Shown: positions 41,651 to 51,348, numbered from the stretch's first letter. The stretch: 64,000 nucleotides of DNA from Caldilineae bacterium (GCA_020634555.1 JACKBK010000001.1:62001-126000); one strand, 5' to 3'. Program-made: numbers and translations. The notes: generated by a model not told the origin, from the sequence alone.

Positions 41651-43183
41651 CTACGGTCTTGGCACGTAGATGGTTTGTGGTCGCACGACCAGCCCGTTGA
41701 GCGTCGCGGGCGCGTCTTGTGGTGAAAGCTGGCGCAACGGGACGTAGTTGGCGTCGATCAAGGCCATCAGCGCCGGTTCGGTTTCGAAGTACGGGCTTTC
41801 GTCCGAGATGATCCCGGCATACTCGCGGTTCTGGATGCGGGCGATGAGATCAGCCGGCAGCGGATCGCGGCCGCGCCAGCGGGCATGCCACAGGGCCTGG
41901 ATCTGTGCCGAAGGCTGCTTGCCGGCTTTGAGCGCATAGAATGGGTGCATCATCACCAGCACCTCGCCCGGCATCGCTGCCAGGTCAGCAATAAACCGGT
42001 CGCCGGCCTGCCGCATCTCGGTAGTCGGCCTGTAGTGCTGCACCGGCGCGGGCCGGATCAATCGCCCGACAGGGCTGGCCAGTGTCAGGCAAAACTGGAG
42101 AAGAACGGCCAACTCCAGCGCCGGTTTGGCCCAATGGCGGGCAGGTTGCCGCTCCAGCTCACGCCACACCAGCGCCGGCGTCAGACAGAGCAGGGAATAA
42201 GCCTGCATCAACTGGTTGCGGGCGCCGCCTACCGAAGTCCGCCCGGCCACACTGGCCACAATCGCCGCGGCGATGAACAACAACCACGGCTGTTCGCGCA
42301 GCAAATACCTGCGGCAACGGATCAGCAGCAGCGCGGCTAGGATCACAAACATTCCGGCCAGCACGCCTATGTCGCCAAACACTTCGGCGCCCAGCGTGTA
42401 CAGCGCCCGCTGCCACTCGGTCGGACTGGCGAACGCGATGCCGAAAACGTAGGTGGTGAACCAGCCCTGGCTGGCAGCGTTCAGAGCCGCGGTCGGCACG
42501 GCTACCAACAACACAAATGCGCCCGTGAACACCAGCCCGCGCCGGCCCTCCAGCGCCAACAGATACCCTGCCGCGATCACGCCGAAATAAAGCCCGTTCT
42601 GCTTGGCCAGATAGGCCAGCGCCAACAGCAGCGCGGCTGCAAGCTGCCCCGCTGCCGACCTGCGCCAGTAGATCACCGCTGCCAGACCGGCCACTGTCAG
42701 CGCAACGAACAGGGCATCGACCCGGGCCAGATCATACCAACCGCCCACGATCCGATAGCCCGCCAGGTACAGCGCCCCGCCAACCAGGGCGATCAGTTTG
42801 CTGCGACTCTCGCGCCAGCCGATGAGTGCGATCAGGCTTGCGGTGGCCAGGGTTGCGATCAGCGAAAGCAACCGCAGCGGCGCCAGCGATGGACCGGTGA
42901 TCGCCAACAGCGCCCCGCCGATCCAGGAATATAAGGGCATGTAAACGTGCGGCGCAAACTCAGCCGAAGGTGCGACATAGATCGGCAACCCGTTGGCCAC
43001 TCGCCACGCCTGCATCAGCATACCGTCCTCGACAAAGTCGATGTCGAAGGGATAGGCGATGCGTTCGATGGCGGTAATCAAGGCAGCGGCTGCCAACGCC
43101 ACGGCAACCACCACCATTATCCATCGGATAGCTGCCGCTGGTGCAGACGTTGTCCGAACAACCCGACGCGGGAGTGATGCCAT
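41651..43183 (-). CDS. Membrane glycosyltransferase (GT39/ArnT-like, GT-C fold)
   Basis: 510 residues with about eleven hydrophobic segments. The first loop has IDFVEDGMLMQAWRVANGLPIY, where the acidic pair of GT-C enzymes sits, and a second acidic site is GWYDLARVDALF. After the membrane part the C-terminal domain (from about 400) is soluble (PGEVLVMMHPFYALKAG). Such enzymes move sugars from polyprenyl-phosphate donors on the outer face of the membrane. I used ATG 43183; a frame open to 43282 runs into a palindromic repeat. It lies in the envelope cluster. Confidence 0.8.
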   Translation of the reverse strand: MASLPRRVVRTTSAPAAAIRWIMVVVAVALAAAALITAIERIAYPFDIDFVEDGMLMQAWRVANGLPIYVAPSAEFAPHVYMPLYSWIGGALLAITGPSLAPLRLLSLIATLATASLIALIGWRESRSKLIALVGGALYLAGYRIVGGWYDLARVDALFVALTVAGLAAVIYWRRSAAGQLAAALLLALAYLAKQNGLYFGVIAAGYLLALEGRRGLVFTGAFVLLVAVPTAALNAASQGWFTTYVFGIAFASPTEWQRALYTLGAEVFGDIGVLAGMFVILAALLLIRCRRYLLREQPWLLFIAAAIVASVAGRTSVGGARNQLMQAYSLLCLTPALVWRELERQPARHWAKPALELAVLLQFCLTLASPVGRLIRPAPVQHYRPTTEMRQAGDRFIADLAAMPGEVLVMMHPFYALKAGKQPSAQIQALWHARWRGRDPLPADLIARIQNREYAGIISDESPYFETEPALMALIDANYVPLRQLSPQDAPATLNGLVVRPQTIYVPRP

Positions 43184-43238
43184 GATAGTCAATAACCCGC
43201 CAGAGGGCAAGCGTCGCGCTCCGTCGGCAATTAGAGCG

Positions 43239-43329
43239 ATAGACTTCGGAAGTCGCCGAAGCAAGGAGGAAGCATCTCCCACCGCGTTAGGCTGGTTGTT
43301 ACGTAGAACCGGCGACTTCCGAAGTCTAT
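43239..43329. repeat. 20-bp inverted repeat around a 51-bp centre
   Basis: Perfect arms ATAGACTTCGGAAGTCGCCG (43239-43258) and its complement (43310-43329). Each arm contains the small palindrome GACTTCGGAAGTC, like the AAGTC cores of the repeats at 8681 and 17813. It sits in the spacer between the SUMF1-like and glycosyltransferase genes. Confidence 0.85.
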
Positions 43330-43367
43330 GGCTGAAAAGTTACTTGTGGGTCGTGCTTCAGTGCTAC

Positions 43368-44207
43368 CTACGAACTGGCCGGTGCGATCATCACCCGAAA
43401 CCCGGTGCCCTGGGCGTGGTAGACGCGGCTGGGAATGGTGATACTGCACGCGCTGCGGCAGTTGCAGGCGGTGTGCTGCGGGCTGTAGCCCCACGAACCG
43501 CCCTTCACCACATGGTACGCCGGCACATCCGGGTTGTACAAACTCGTCGTCCACTCCCAGACGTTGCCGGCCATATCATAACAGCCAAAGGGCGAAACGT
43601 TCTGTGGGATTGCGCCCACTGGCAGCGGTGAACCGATACGCCAGTACCAGCCGCTGCGGGCCAACTCGACTTCTGGCCTGACAAGCAGGTTGCGTTGGTA
43701 GTAGTCCAGGCCCAGCGTATGCGTCGCCTTCAGATCAGCCAGTTCCGGCCGAGGCAATGCTTCCCCCCAGGGAAAAGTGCGTCCATCCACGCCCCTCGCC
43801 GCTTTCTCCCACTGATATTCATCGGGCAGCGTGCAGCGCAGTCCAAGCTGTGCCGACAGCCAGCGACAGTACGCGAACGCATCCTCCTGCGTCACATCCA
43901 CAATCGGATAGTTGGCCATTTCGGGCGGATAGGTATCGCACGGGGCAAATCGCCGCAGCCATCCCCTCGGCGCAGCCACAATCCGCCACCATGCGCCGAT
44001 CCATTCGTAGCCCGTGTCGTCCAGAAACACCTTCCACTCGCGGTACGTCACGGGATGGCGCGCCAGCCAGAACTCGTCCAGCGTCACCACCTGCCGCGGC
44101 CGGGGCGGCGGTGCCATTTCGAGTCGCTCGTAGGTCACCTCAGGGCCGTAGATGAACGGACCGGCGGGGACGTGGACGAAACTCTCAGGAACAGTGGACC
44201 GGTTCAC
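43368..44207 (-). CDS. SUMF1/EgtB-type formylglycine-generating-enzyme-like protein
   Basis: 279 residues. FVHVPAGPFIYGPE, DEFWLARHPVTYREWKVFL, YPIVDVTQEDAFAYCRWLS, LPDEYQWEKAARGVDGRTFPWG, GCYDMAGNVWEWT and KGGSWGY are the full signature of the FGE-sulfatase fold. The two active cysteines of true FGE are not in their usual place; the cysteines here cluster in ACNCRSACS. It is therefore probably a nonheme-iron or structural relative rather than a sulfatase activator. The GTG at 44207 overlaps the stop of the flippase gene (GTGA), which is why longer frames upstream are rejected. Confidence 0.87.
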   Translation of the reverse strand: MNRSTVPESFVHVPAGPFIYGPEVTYERLEMAPPPRPRQVVTLDEFWLARHPVTYREWKVFLDDTGYEWIGAWWRIVAAPRGWLRRFAPCDTYPPEMANYPIVDVTQEDAFAYCRWLSAQLGLRCTLPDEYQWEKAARGVDGRTFPWGEALPRPELADLKATHTLGLDYYQRNLLVRPEVELARSGWYWRIGSPLPVGAIPQNVSPFGCYDMAGNVWEWTTSLYNPDVPAYHVVKGGSWGYSPQHTACNCRSACSITIPSRVYHAQGTGFRVMIAPASS

Positions 44208-45481
44208 ATCGCCCGCCAAATCAAGCTTAGTCGGAACTCCGGCCGCAGGCGCACTGCCAACACAATCGCCTGCACCAGAACGGCGATGCTCAACGCCAGC
44301 GCCGTGCCGGTCGCGCCATAGCCCGGAGCCAGCGCCAGCGTCCCGGCCAGAAATACCAGCAGGGCAACAAAAATCGCGCTGAACTTGACTGCGCCGCGGC
44401 CCGACACGGTGGCGACAACGTTGGCGGCCCAGACGATGACCGCCGGCGGCATAGCCAGGCTGATCCAGCGCAGGACCGGCGCAGCCGCGGCGAAATCCTT
44501 GCCGAACACCAGCGGCGCTGCCAGACCGGCCAGAAGCCAAACAGCCACGGTAGCCGCAACGGTGATCAGCAGGCCGGCGCGCATAAAGCTGCCCAGCCGG
44601 CGCTGCATCTCGTCCATGCACCCCTGGGCGCGCAACGCCGTCAACGCCGGAATCAGGCTCTGTGCGAACTGGCTGACCGTGACGTAGACCATCAGATACA
44701 TGCCGATGGCCAGGCTGATGAAGCCGACCTGTGCACTGTTGCCGGTGAGCGCCTCTACCAGCACCGGTCCGGAGCGGTAGAGCGCCACCGCGGCCAGATT
44801 GGCCAGAAAGAAGCCGAGGCCGGCCAGCAGAAAAGGTTTAAAGTAGCGCCATTCGACGCGCAGCTCGCGGCCCAGCCAGTCGTCGCGTGCCCACCACAGC
44901 CCCAGCCCCGCGAAGAGCAGCTCCATCAGCACCAGAGCCAGCAGCGCGCCGGTGAACCCCAACAGCGGGTAGAGCGCCAGCAGCGCAGCCAGCGTCACCC
45001 ACTGCCGCCATGCCTGCTCCGTCATCCACGCGCCGACGCGGTTCTGCGCCAGCGCGTATTGGAACGGCACCCACGATGCCACCCGCAACACCACCATCAG
45101 CCCGGCCATCAGCGCCCACAGGGGAATCATCCAGCTCGCCAGCAGCATGGATGCGGCGGCCGTCGCGACAAAGCAGAGCATCGACGCCGCCAGCGAAAAT
45201 GCCAGCGTGCGCATGTAGAGCTTCCTGGCCTCGTCGGGCGCCATGGTAGGCACAAAACGGCCAAACACATCCAGTGTGCCCAGGTCGGCCAAAATCGCGC
45301 CGAGAAATGTCAGCGACAACACGAACGAAAAACGCCCGTAGTCCTCGACGCCCAGCAGCCGCGGCAGGATCACCACCGCAGCCAGCGAGCCGGCGATCTG
45401 GGCTACCTTGTGCGCCGAGATCACCGACGTGTTCGAGACCAGCCGGCGGTGCGGCGTGTTGGCAGGAGCGGAATCACTCAT
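44204..45481 (-). CDS. Polysaccharide flippase (Wzx/MurJ-like MOP superfamily)
   Basis: 425 residues, about twelve to fourteen hydrophobic segments. VLPRLLGVEDYGRFSFVLSL at the N-terminus is the usual opening of oligosaccharide flippases (polysaccharide biosynthesis protein family). It would flip lipid-linked sugars across the membrane. Coupled to the SUMF1-like gene by a 4-base overlap and 16 bases from the penicillin-binding protein gene, so it belongs to an envelope operon. Confidence 0.9.
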   Translation of the reverse strand: MSDSAPANTPHRRLVSNTSVISAHKVAQIAGSLAAVVILPRLLGVEDYGRFSFVLSLTFLGAILADLGTLDVFGRFVPTMAPDEARKLYMRTLAFSLAASMLCFVATAAASMLLASWMIPLWALMAGLMVVLRVASWVPFQYALAQNRVGAWMTEQAWRQWVTLAALLALYPLLGFTGALLALVLMELLFAGLGLWWARDDWLGRELRVEWRYFKPFLLAGLGFFLANLAAVALYRSGPVLVEALTGNSAQVGFISLAIGMYLMVYVTVSQFAQSLIPALTALRAQGCMDEMQRRLGSFMRAGLLITVAATVAVWLLAGLAAPLVFGKDFAAAAPVLRWISLAMPPAVIVWAANVVATVSGRGAVKFSAIFVALLVFLAGTLALAPGYGATGTALALSIAVLVQAIVLAVRLRPEFRLSLIWRAM

Positions 45482-45497
45482 TGCGAGCAGCAGAAAG

Positions 45498-48400
45498 TTA
45501 GTTTTGGACGGTCACAGACACAGTCGTACTTGTCTCGGCCCCGCTGACGCCGCGGACGGTCAGCAGCAGGCTGTAGACGCCGGTGGGCAGGCCGGTGGTG
45601 TTCCATGTGCCCAGCGCATCGAAACTGGGGGTGAAATAAACCGGCTGGTCGGGGCGGACCGGCAGGAATCCCTCCGGTCCGGAGTATTGCAACGTGTAGC
45701 TGGCGAAATCAGGCCCGGCCGCCACGCCAGAGATGCTGACCAGACCGCTTATCAGATTGCCATCGGCCGGCTGCGTGATCACTGCGATCAGGTTGGGCAG
45801 CGGCGGAGTTGCCGTCGGCGGCTCGACAAGGACGGTTGGCGTTGTGGTTGGCTCGGCCACCGGCGTCGCGGTGCTGGTCGGTGAAGGCAGCCAGGTCGCA
45901 GTCGGCGTCGCCGACGGCAGCACGACCGGCGTCGCGGTCGGCGTCGGTGTTGCGGTGTCCAGGGCTGTGGCAGTAGGTGAAGCCGTCGGTCGCGCGACAG
46001 TGACGCGCGCCGGCATGGACTCGTAGCGCCGCCCAGAACGATCCACTGCTACCACCCGCAGCAGATGCGGGCCATCCACCGGCAGCCGCGCGGTGTCCCA
46101 CCACGCCAGGTCGCCGTTCTCCACCGGGTTGTAGACCGGCCCTGCCACGATGCCCCAGGCGCCAGGACTGAACGACTCGCCATACTCCACCAGGTAATGG
46201 TCAAAATCAGGAGCCGTCGCGCTGCCGACGATACGCACCAGCCCCGCCAGGATCTGGCCATCGTACGGTTGGTAGATCGCGACGTTGGCGCTGGCCGCAG
46301 TGGCAACCGGAGTCACGCCGGGCGCGGCGCCTGGCGGCAACTGGTCAGCCGCAAAGACCTCCATCCTGCGCTGATCTGATGGGCAGGACGCGTCAGCCGC
46401 CGCGCCGGTGGTCGTACAGATTTCCACCTGCTGAATGCCGTCGGGAACGGCGAAATCGAGCTTGGGCTGCTCAGCCAGCGCGGCGCGCATGAAGCGGTTC
46501 CAGATCGGCCCGGCGCCGGCAATGCCCGACAACCGCGGGTTCATCGGCGTCCCGTCCGCGTTGCCCACCCAGACGCCCGTCACCAACTGCGGCGTGTAGC
46601 CAATCGTCCAAATATCGCGCACGTCGTTGGTTGTCCCGGTCTTGACGGCTGCGGGCCGGTCCAGCACCAGCGACGAGTTCGCGCCAAAGGTTGGCGACCG
46701 AGCCTCGTTGTCCTTGAGAATGTGGGTCAGCAGGTAAGCGTGCTGCGCCAGCGCGGCCCGCTGCTGCCGGGGCTGCTGGATCAGCGAGTCGGGTGTGACC
46801 GGCGCATCCCGGCAGGCTGCCGGCAGATCAGATGTCTCTAACCGTTCCAACACGTTGCCCTGCGCATCGAGCACACACAGAATCGTCGTTGGCGCTGCCA
46901 AAACGCCGCCGTTAGCCAGCGCGCCGTAGGCGCTGGTCATCTCCAGCAGCGTCACCTCACCGCCGCCCAGCGTCAGCGACAGTCCGTAGAGCGGGTGGCC
47001 CGGCTGCGTCAGCGTCGCCATGCCGAAGCGGTCGGTGACTTGCAGCAACGCATCCACACCCACGCTTCGCAGCGCTTTGACGGCCGGCACGTTGTAGGAG
47101 TTGGCCAACGCTGTGCGCACGCTGACGCGCCCGTGCTCCTTGCCGTCGTAGTTGGTCGGCACATAGGGTGGCCGGCCCGGCCCGTCGTCGAACTCGGTGC
47201 GCACGTCGTCGATCAGGGTCGCCGGCGTCCACCAGTCCTCGGCCCGCTCGAAGGTCGCCAGGTAGGTGAAAGGCTTGATCGTCGAGCCGGGCTGGCGGGG
47301 TGAGATAGCCACATTGACCTGCCCGCTGATCTCGGCGTCGAAGAAGTCAGCCGACCCGACCAACGCCTTGATCTCGCCGGTGCGCGGGTCGATAGCCACC
47401 AGCGCGCCGTTGCTGACGTTCTGGCCGCTCAGTTCGGCCACCCCCTGGCTGACCAGTTGCTCGGCCTGCTGCTGCATGGCGCTGTCGAGGCTGGTGTAGA
47501 CCTGCAAACCGCCGTTGTAAAGCAACCCCGGGCCGTAGAGTTGCTCAAGCTGGCTGCGCACGTAGGTGACAAAATGCGGTGCTCGACTCAGCTGTACGTC
47601 GTCCAGTCCTTGTCCGTGATAGGTCAACGGCTCGGCCCAGGCCGCGTCAGCTTCAGCCGCGCTGATGGCCCCGTTCTCCACCATCAGCCGCAGGACATCA
47701 GCCTGGCGGTCCTTGGCGGCCTCCGGGTTTTGCAGCGGATCGTAGGTGGCAGGCGCTTGCGGCAAACCGGCCAGCAGAGCCGCCTCGGCCAGCGTTAGCT
47801 CGGCGGCCGGCTTGTTGAAGTAGAGACGCGCCGCCGATCCCGCGCCGTAGGCCAGGTTGCCGTAGTTGATCTGGTTGAGGTATAGCTCCAGAATCGTGTC
47901 CTTGTCGTATCGACGGGTGATCTCCGCTGCCAGCACGGCTTCCTTGATCTTGCGGCTGACGGTGCGTTCCGGCGACAGGAAAACCAGCTTGACGAGTTGC
48001 TGGCTGATGGTGCTGGTGCCGACCACCGGGCCGCTGTTCTGCACGGCGCGGAAGATGGCGCGCGCCAGCCCGGCCGGATCGACGCCGGGGTGGTTGTAGA
48101 AGTTGGCGTCCTCGGTGGCGATGGTGGCGGCGACGAGGTAAGGCGAGATGTCGTCCAGCGCGACGTGCCGTCGCAGCCCTGCCGCAGGGTCGTTGGGCGC
48201 CAGCGGCGCTTGCAACAGCGCACCGTTGCGGTCGAGGATGCGGGTGTTCTCGCCCTGGCTGGCACGCGTGATCAACTCACTGGCCGGCGGCAACACTGTA
48301 GCGATGCCCGCGTAGCCCAGCGCAAACAGGGCCAGGCCAAGCAGCGCGACAATAAGGAACAAAAACACGCCCATCAGCACACCGTTGGCGCAGCCGCTGC

Positions 48401-48533
48401 CGCTGGCCTGCCGGCGCGAACGCGGTGTCTGGACGCTGCCAGCCGGCTGTCCATAGCCCGGTGGGGGCGGAGGCAGCGGGCGTCGCGGCTGCCTCGGTGG
48501 TTGCGGCTTTGGGGAAGAAGGTTGATTGCTCAT
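45498..48533 (-). CDS. Class A penicillin-binding protein with C-terminal Ig-like duplication
   Basis: 1011 residues. A Pro-rich cytoplasmic tail (8-35) and one membrane segment (50-80) precede the glycosyltransferase-51 domain with Glu141 in EDANFYNHPG and TSTISQQLVK. The transpeptidase domain has Ser417 (PGSTIKP), SYN at 479-481 and KTG at 631-633. After about 720 come two copies of an Ig-like domain (IYQPYDGQILAGLVRIVGS and VITQPADGNLISGLVSISG) joined by a Thr/Pro-rich linker of about 90 residues. It polymerises and cross-links peptidoglycan. ATG 48533 was chosen. Divergent from the slipin gene. Confidence 0.95.
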   Translation of the reverse strand: MSNQPSSPKPQPPRQPRRPLPPPPPGYGQPAGSVQTPRSRRQASGSGCANGVLMGVFLFLIVALLGLALFALGYAGIATVLPPASELITRASQGENTRILDRNGALLQAPLAPNDPAAGLRRHVALDDISPYLVAATIATEDANFYNHPGVDPAGLARAIFRAVQNSGPVVGTSTISQQLVKLVFLSPERTVSRKIKEAVLAAEITRRYDKDTILELYLNQINYGNLAYGAGSAARLYFNKPAAELTLAEAALLAGLPQAPATYDPLQNPEAAKDRQADVLRLMVENGAISAAEADAAWAEPLTYHGQGLDDVQLSRAPHFVTYVRSQLEQLYGPGLLYNGGLQVYTSLDSAMQQQAEQLVSQGVAELSGQNVSNGALVAIDPRTGEIKALVGSADFFDAEISGQVNVAISPRQPGSTIKPFTYLATFERAEDWWTPATLIDDVRTEFDDGPGRPPYVPTNYDGKEHGRVSVRTALANSYNVPAVKALRSVGVDALLQVTDRFGMATLTQPGHPLYGLSLTLGGGEVTLLEMTSAYGALANGGVLAAPTTILCVLDAQGNVLERLETSDLPAACRDAPVTPDSLIQQPRQQRAALAQHAYLLTHILKDNEARSPTFGANSSLVLDRPAAVKTGTTNDVRDIWTIGYTPQLVTGVWVGNADGTPMNPRLSGIAGAGPIWNRFMRAALAEQPKLDFAVPDGIQQVEICTTTGAAADASCPSDQRRMEVFAADQLPPGAAPGVTPVATAASANVAIYQPYDGQILAGLVRIVGSATAPDFDHYLVEYGESFSPGAWGIVAGPVYNPVENGDLAWWDTARLPVDGPHLLRVVAVDRSGRRYESMPARVTVARPTASPTATALDTATPTPTATPVVLPSATPTATWLPSPTSTATPVAEPTTTPTVLVEPPTATPPLPNLIAVITQPADGNLISGLVSISGVAAGPDFASYTLQYSGPEGFLPVRPDQPVYFTPSFDALGTWNTTGLPTGVYSLLLTVRGVSGAETSTTVSVTVQN

Positions 48534-48576
48534 GACGGGTGTTAGACGAACAAAAGAGCAGAATTGTTCAAACCGC

Positions 48577-48605
48577 TTGTCTGAGGCGGCCACTTGGTCT
48601 ATAAT
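48577..48605 (+). promoter_or_regulatory. Promoter of the slipin gene
   Basis: TTGTCT (48577-48582), 17 bases, TATAAT (48600-48605); ATG at 48657. Confidence 0.6.
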
Positions 48606-48656
48606 GCGCTCAGTGCCATCAACGCCGCAGGTGCGGCTGTCACAAAGGAGTGTTAC

Positions 48657-49460
48657 ATGGACCTCAGCGCCCTGATTTCGTTCGTTATCGTACTCGCAAT
48701 TTTGTTGTTCCTGGTCTCTACCGCGATCAAGATCGTTCCGGAGTACGAGCGAGCCGTTATCTTCCGTTTGGGCCGCTTGTTGACTGTCAAAGGGCCGGGA
48801 CTGATCTTCCTGATCCCCTTTGTGGACCGGGCCGTGCGCGTCGACTTGCGGGTGATCACCATGGATGTGCCTTCACAGGAAGCCATCTCCCGCGACAACG
48901 TTACCGTCAAGGTCAACGCAGTGGTCTACTTCCGGGTTGTGGAGCCGTCATCAGCGGTCGTCAACGTCGAGGATTACCGGCGTGCGACCTGGAACATCGC
49001 TCAGACAACCTTGCGCAACGTGCTGGGTCAAAGCGAGTTGGACGAGCTGTTGGCGCACCGCGAGCGCATCAACCAGAAGCTGCAGCAGATCATCGACGAA
49101 GCCACGGAGCCATGGGGGATCAAGGTCGGCATCGTTGAGGTCAAGGACGTGGAACTGCCTGAAACCATGAAGCGTTCCATGGCCAAACAAGCTGAGGCTG
49201 AGCGCGAGAAGCGAGCCAAGATCATCGGCGCCTCCGGCGAGTACGAAGCAGCGCAGCAACTGCGTGAGGCCGCCCACACGCTCGCCCACGAGCCGGTTGC
49301 CGTGCAACTGCGCTACCTCTCGACTCTGGTAGAGATCGCCTCCGAGAAGAACTCGACCATCATCTTCCCGATTCCCGTCGAGTTTGTGCGCGCCTTTGGC
49401 ACCCTGATGGAAAACATGACCGGCAGCAGCCAATCCGACGAGGCTGACCCCGCCGGCTAA
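48657..49460 (+). CDS. Slipin/stomatin (SPFH domain) family protein
   Basis: 267 residues. One N-terminal membrane segment (LISFVIVLAILLFLVSTAI), then the SPFH domain: VPEYERAVIFRLGRLL, GPGLIFLIPFVDRAVRVDLR, and the coiled helix ETMKRSMAKQAEAEREKRAKIIGA. Such proteins form oligomeric membrane scaffolds and often work with NfeD proteases; none is adjacent. RBS AAAGGAG nine bases before ATG. Confidence 0.95.
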   Translation: MDLSALISFVIVLAILLFLVSTAIKIVPEYERAVIFRLGRLLTVKGPGLIFLIPFVDRAVRVDLRVITMDVPSQEAISRDNVTVKVNAVVYFRVVEPSSAVVNVEDYRRATWNIAQTTLRNVLGQSELDELLAHRERINQKLQQIIDEATEPWGIKVGIVEVKDVELPETMKRSMAKQAEAEREKRAKIIGASGEYEAAQQLREAAHTLAHEPVAVQLRYLSTLVEIASEKNSTIIFPIPVEFVRAFGTLMENMTGSSQSDEADPAG

Positions 49461-49480
49461 TTCTGTTCTCCAAGCGCCTC

Positions 49481-49846
49481 ATGCCACCACTTCACCCCCA
49501 GCCCGCTGCTGACTTCCTGGCCGTCTGGCACGACGCCCTGCGAGCCGCTGGCTGGGAAGCGATCACCAGCGAGGCTTTGGGCGAGGTCGCGGCCCGGCTG
49601 GAGCAGGGTGATGCGGTCTGGACGCTGGTTGTCGACCGCGCTGCTCGCTTTCGGTTCATAGCCTCGCGGCCGTTAGCCGACGACGCCTGGTCGGGTGTGG
49701 AGATCGATGACCGCGCCTATACCGGCCATCACGAGTACCGGCATACCGTCACTGTCACCGGGCAGATCGCGCCCGACACGACGTGCGATACGTTGCTGGC
49801 GGATCTGGCCTACGTGGCCGAAGCGCCGCCGGTAAACACCGAATAA
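49481..49846 (+). CDS. Small hypothetical protein
   Basis: 121 residues, no signal peptide, no family recognised. It has Trp/Ala-rich helices at the start (FLAVWHDALRAAGWEAI) and a beta-rich second half (VWTLVVDRAARFRFIASRPL, HHEYRHTVTVTGQI). It starts 20 bases after the slipin stop and is followed by the ComEA-like gene after 22 bases, so the three are likely cotranscribed. Confidence 0.65.
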   Translation: MPPLHPQPAADFLAVWHDALRAAGWEAITSEALGEVAARLEQGDAVWTLVVDRAARFRFIASRPLADDAWSGVEIDDRAYTGHHEYRHTVTVTGQIAPDTTCDTLLADLAYVAEAPPVNTE

Positions 49847-49868
49847 AAGCTGCACCGGGAGGGAAACC

Positions 49869-50432
49869 ATGGCAGACACAACAGATCCACGGCCGCCGGG
49901 CCGCGGCAAGCTGGTGGCGTTGACCGTTCTCGTGACAACGCTGTTCTGGACGGTCATCTGGGGTGGATTCGCCCTGGCGCGCGGCCGGCCACAGCCAACA
50001 GCCTTCGCAGTCCAGCCGCCGCCCGCCACCGCGACGCCTGCACCCACACCCACGCCTGTCCCAGTGGCCGAAGACACGCCGACGGTGGTCGTCTCAACAC
50101 CAACGTCCACTGCTACCACAACCACACGCGCCGGTGTTGTTGCCCTGGATACACCAGACACTGTCTTGCCAACAGGCGAGGCGCCAGCGACCGCTGCTTC
50201 TCCAATCACCAGCACGCTGCCCGTTCCGGACGCGGGCCTCCTCATCAACATCAACACGGCCAATGCTGTCGAGCTGGAAACATTGCCAGGAATCGGCCCC
50301 AAAACCGCGGAGGCCATCATCGCTCACCGCGCCGAGCACGGGCCGTTTGCCACAATCGACGCGCTCACCGATGTCAAAGGGGTCGGGCCGGCTACGCTGG
50401 AGAAGCTGCGTGCGTTGATCACAACCGACTAG
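49869..50432 (+). CDS. ComEA-like helix-hairpin-helix protein
   Basis: 187 residues: an N-terminal membrane segment (LVALTVLVTTLFWTVIWGGFALA), a Pro/Thr-rich linker of about 80 residues, and a C-terminal double helix-hairpin-helix (ININTANAVELETLPGIGPKTAEAI ... DVKGVGPATLEKLRAL). ComEA binds DNA at the outer face of the membrane for uptake. The remaining competence genes are not in the window. RBS GGGAGGG before ATG. It converges with the BrkB-like gene (14-base overlap). Confidence 0.9.
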   Translation: MADTTDPRPPGRGKLVALTVLVTTLFWTVIWGGFALARGRPQPTAFAVQPPPATATPAPTPTPVPVAEDTPTVVVSTPTSTATTTTRAGVVALDTPDTVLPTGEAPATAASPITSTLPVPDAGLLININTANAVELETLPGIGPKTAEAIIAHRAEHGPFATIDALTDVKGVGPATLEKLRALITTD

Positions 50433-51345
50433 CGCCATGGGTGCCATCCATCCGCCGCGCGATGCCGGCTCCCAAATGCGCGCCGACAAGAATAATCAGC
50501 ACCGTCAGGAAGAACCAAAACATCAGCACAATGATGGTGGTCAGCGGGCCGTACAGGATCTCGTAACGCGAAAAGCCGCTGCCGAGGTACCATGAATAAC
50601 CGGCGTTGACCACCTGAGAGGCCAGCGCGGCCAGAATAGCCGGAACCACTGCCGCACGCCAGGGAACAGTGCGATTCGGTATCCAGCGGTATAGCCCGCT
50701 GTAGGCAACAACCGTGACCAAAATCGACACCACCTGTAGCGTCCTCATCTGGCCGATCTCGGGGTCGATGCCCAGAAAGCCATACAACGTGGGCAGCGCG
50801 GCCAGAACGCCCGAGACCGTAGACAGGAAGAGCGCCAGCAGCAGCGCCGCAAACAACAGCAGGATCAACAGCAGGCCAATCAGACGGGCTTTGAACGGAT
50901 TCGGACGGCGCTCCTCCGTCCAGGCCAGATCGATGTTAAACGTCAGAGTCGTGAACGCGCCCGATGCTGACCACAACAACGCCACCAGACCGATCAAACC
51001 AACAGAGCCGCGCTGGGAATAGATACTGGCAAAAGTATCCAGCACCAACGACTCGATGCCCATATTGTTGGGCAAGAACCGCGCCGTCAACGTGAAGACC
51101 AGACTGCGCGCCGTCGCGGCATCCACCAGATAGCTCAGGGAAACAACCAGCACCATCAACATGGGAAACAGGGAGAACATCGCGTAGTAGGCAACCGCGG
51201 CTGAGGCCTGAGTGCCCCGCGCCAAAGCAAACTGGTCGAGCGCGCCGCGCAGCGTGCCCAACCACCCCAAAGTCATGCCATCCACGCGCTCGAACGCAGC
51301 TTCGAGCCGCTGCGCGGCGCGCTGGACTATGGTCTCATCCGTCAT
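50419..51345 (-). CDS. YihY/BrkB family inner membrane protein
   Basis: 308 residues with about six membrane segments. GTQASAAVAYYAMFSLFPMLMVLVVSL and YSGLYRWIPNRTVPWRAAVVPAILAAL are family signatures. The early label of ribonuclease BN for this family was an error; the function is unknown. It follows the glycerate kinase gene with 3 bases between, so the two are one operon. Confidence 0.93.
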   Translation of the reverse strand: MTDETIVQRAAQRLEAAFERVDGMTLGWLGTLRGALDQFALARGTQASAAVAYYAMFSLFPMLMVLVVSLSYLVDAATARSLVFTLTARFLPNNMGIESLVLDTFASIYSQRGSVGLIGLVALLWSASGAFTTLTFNIDLAWTEERRPNPFKARLIGLLLILLLFAALLLALFLSTVSGVLAALPTLYGFLGIDPEIGQMRTLQVVSILVTVVAYSGLYRWIPNRTVPWRAAVVPAILAALASQVVNAGYSWYLGSGFSRYEILYGPLTTIIVLMFWFFLTVLIILVGAHLGAGIARRMDGTHGASRL

Positions 51346-51348
51346 GGA

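Noticed and set aside
44208..44621. N-terminal extension of the SUMF1-like frame
   Set aside because: It lies entirely inside the flippase gene in another frame and has no motif; the GTG at 44207 overlapping the flippase stop is the natural start.
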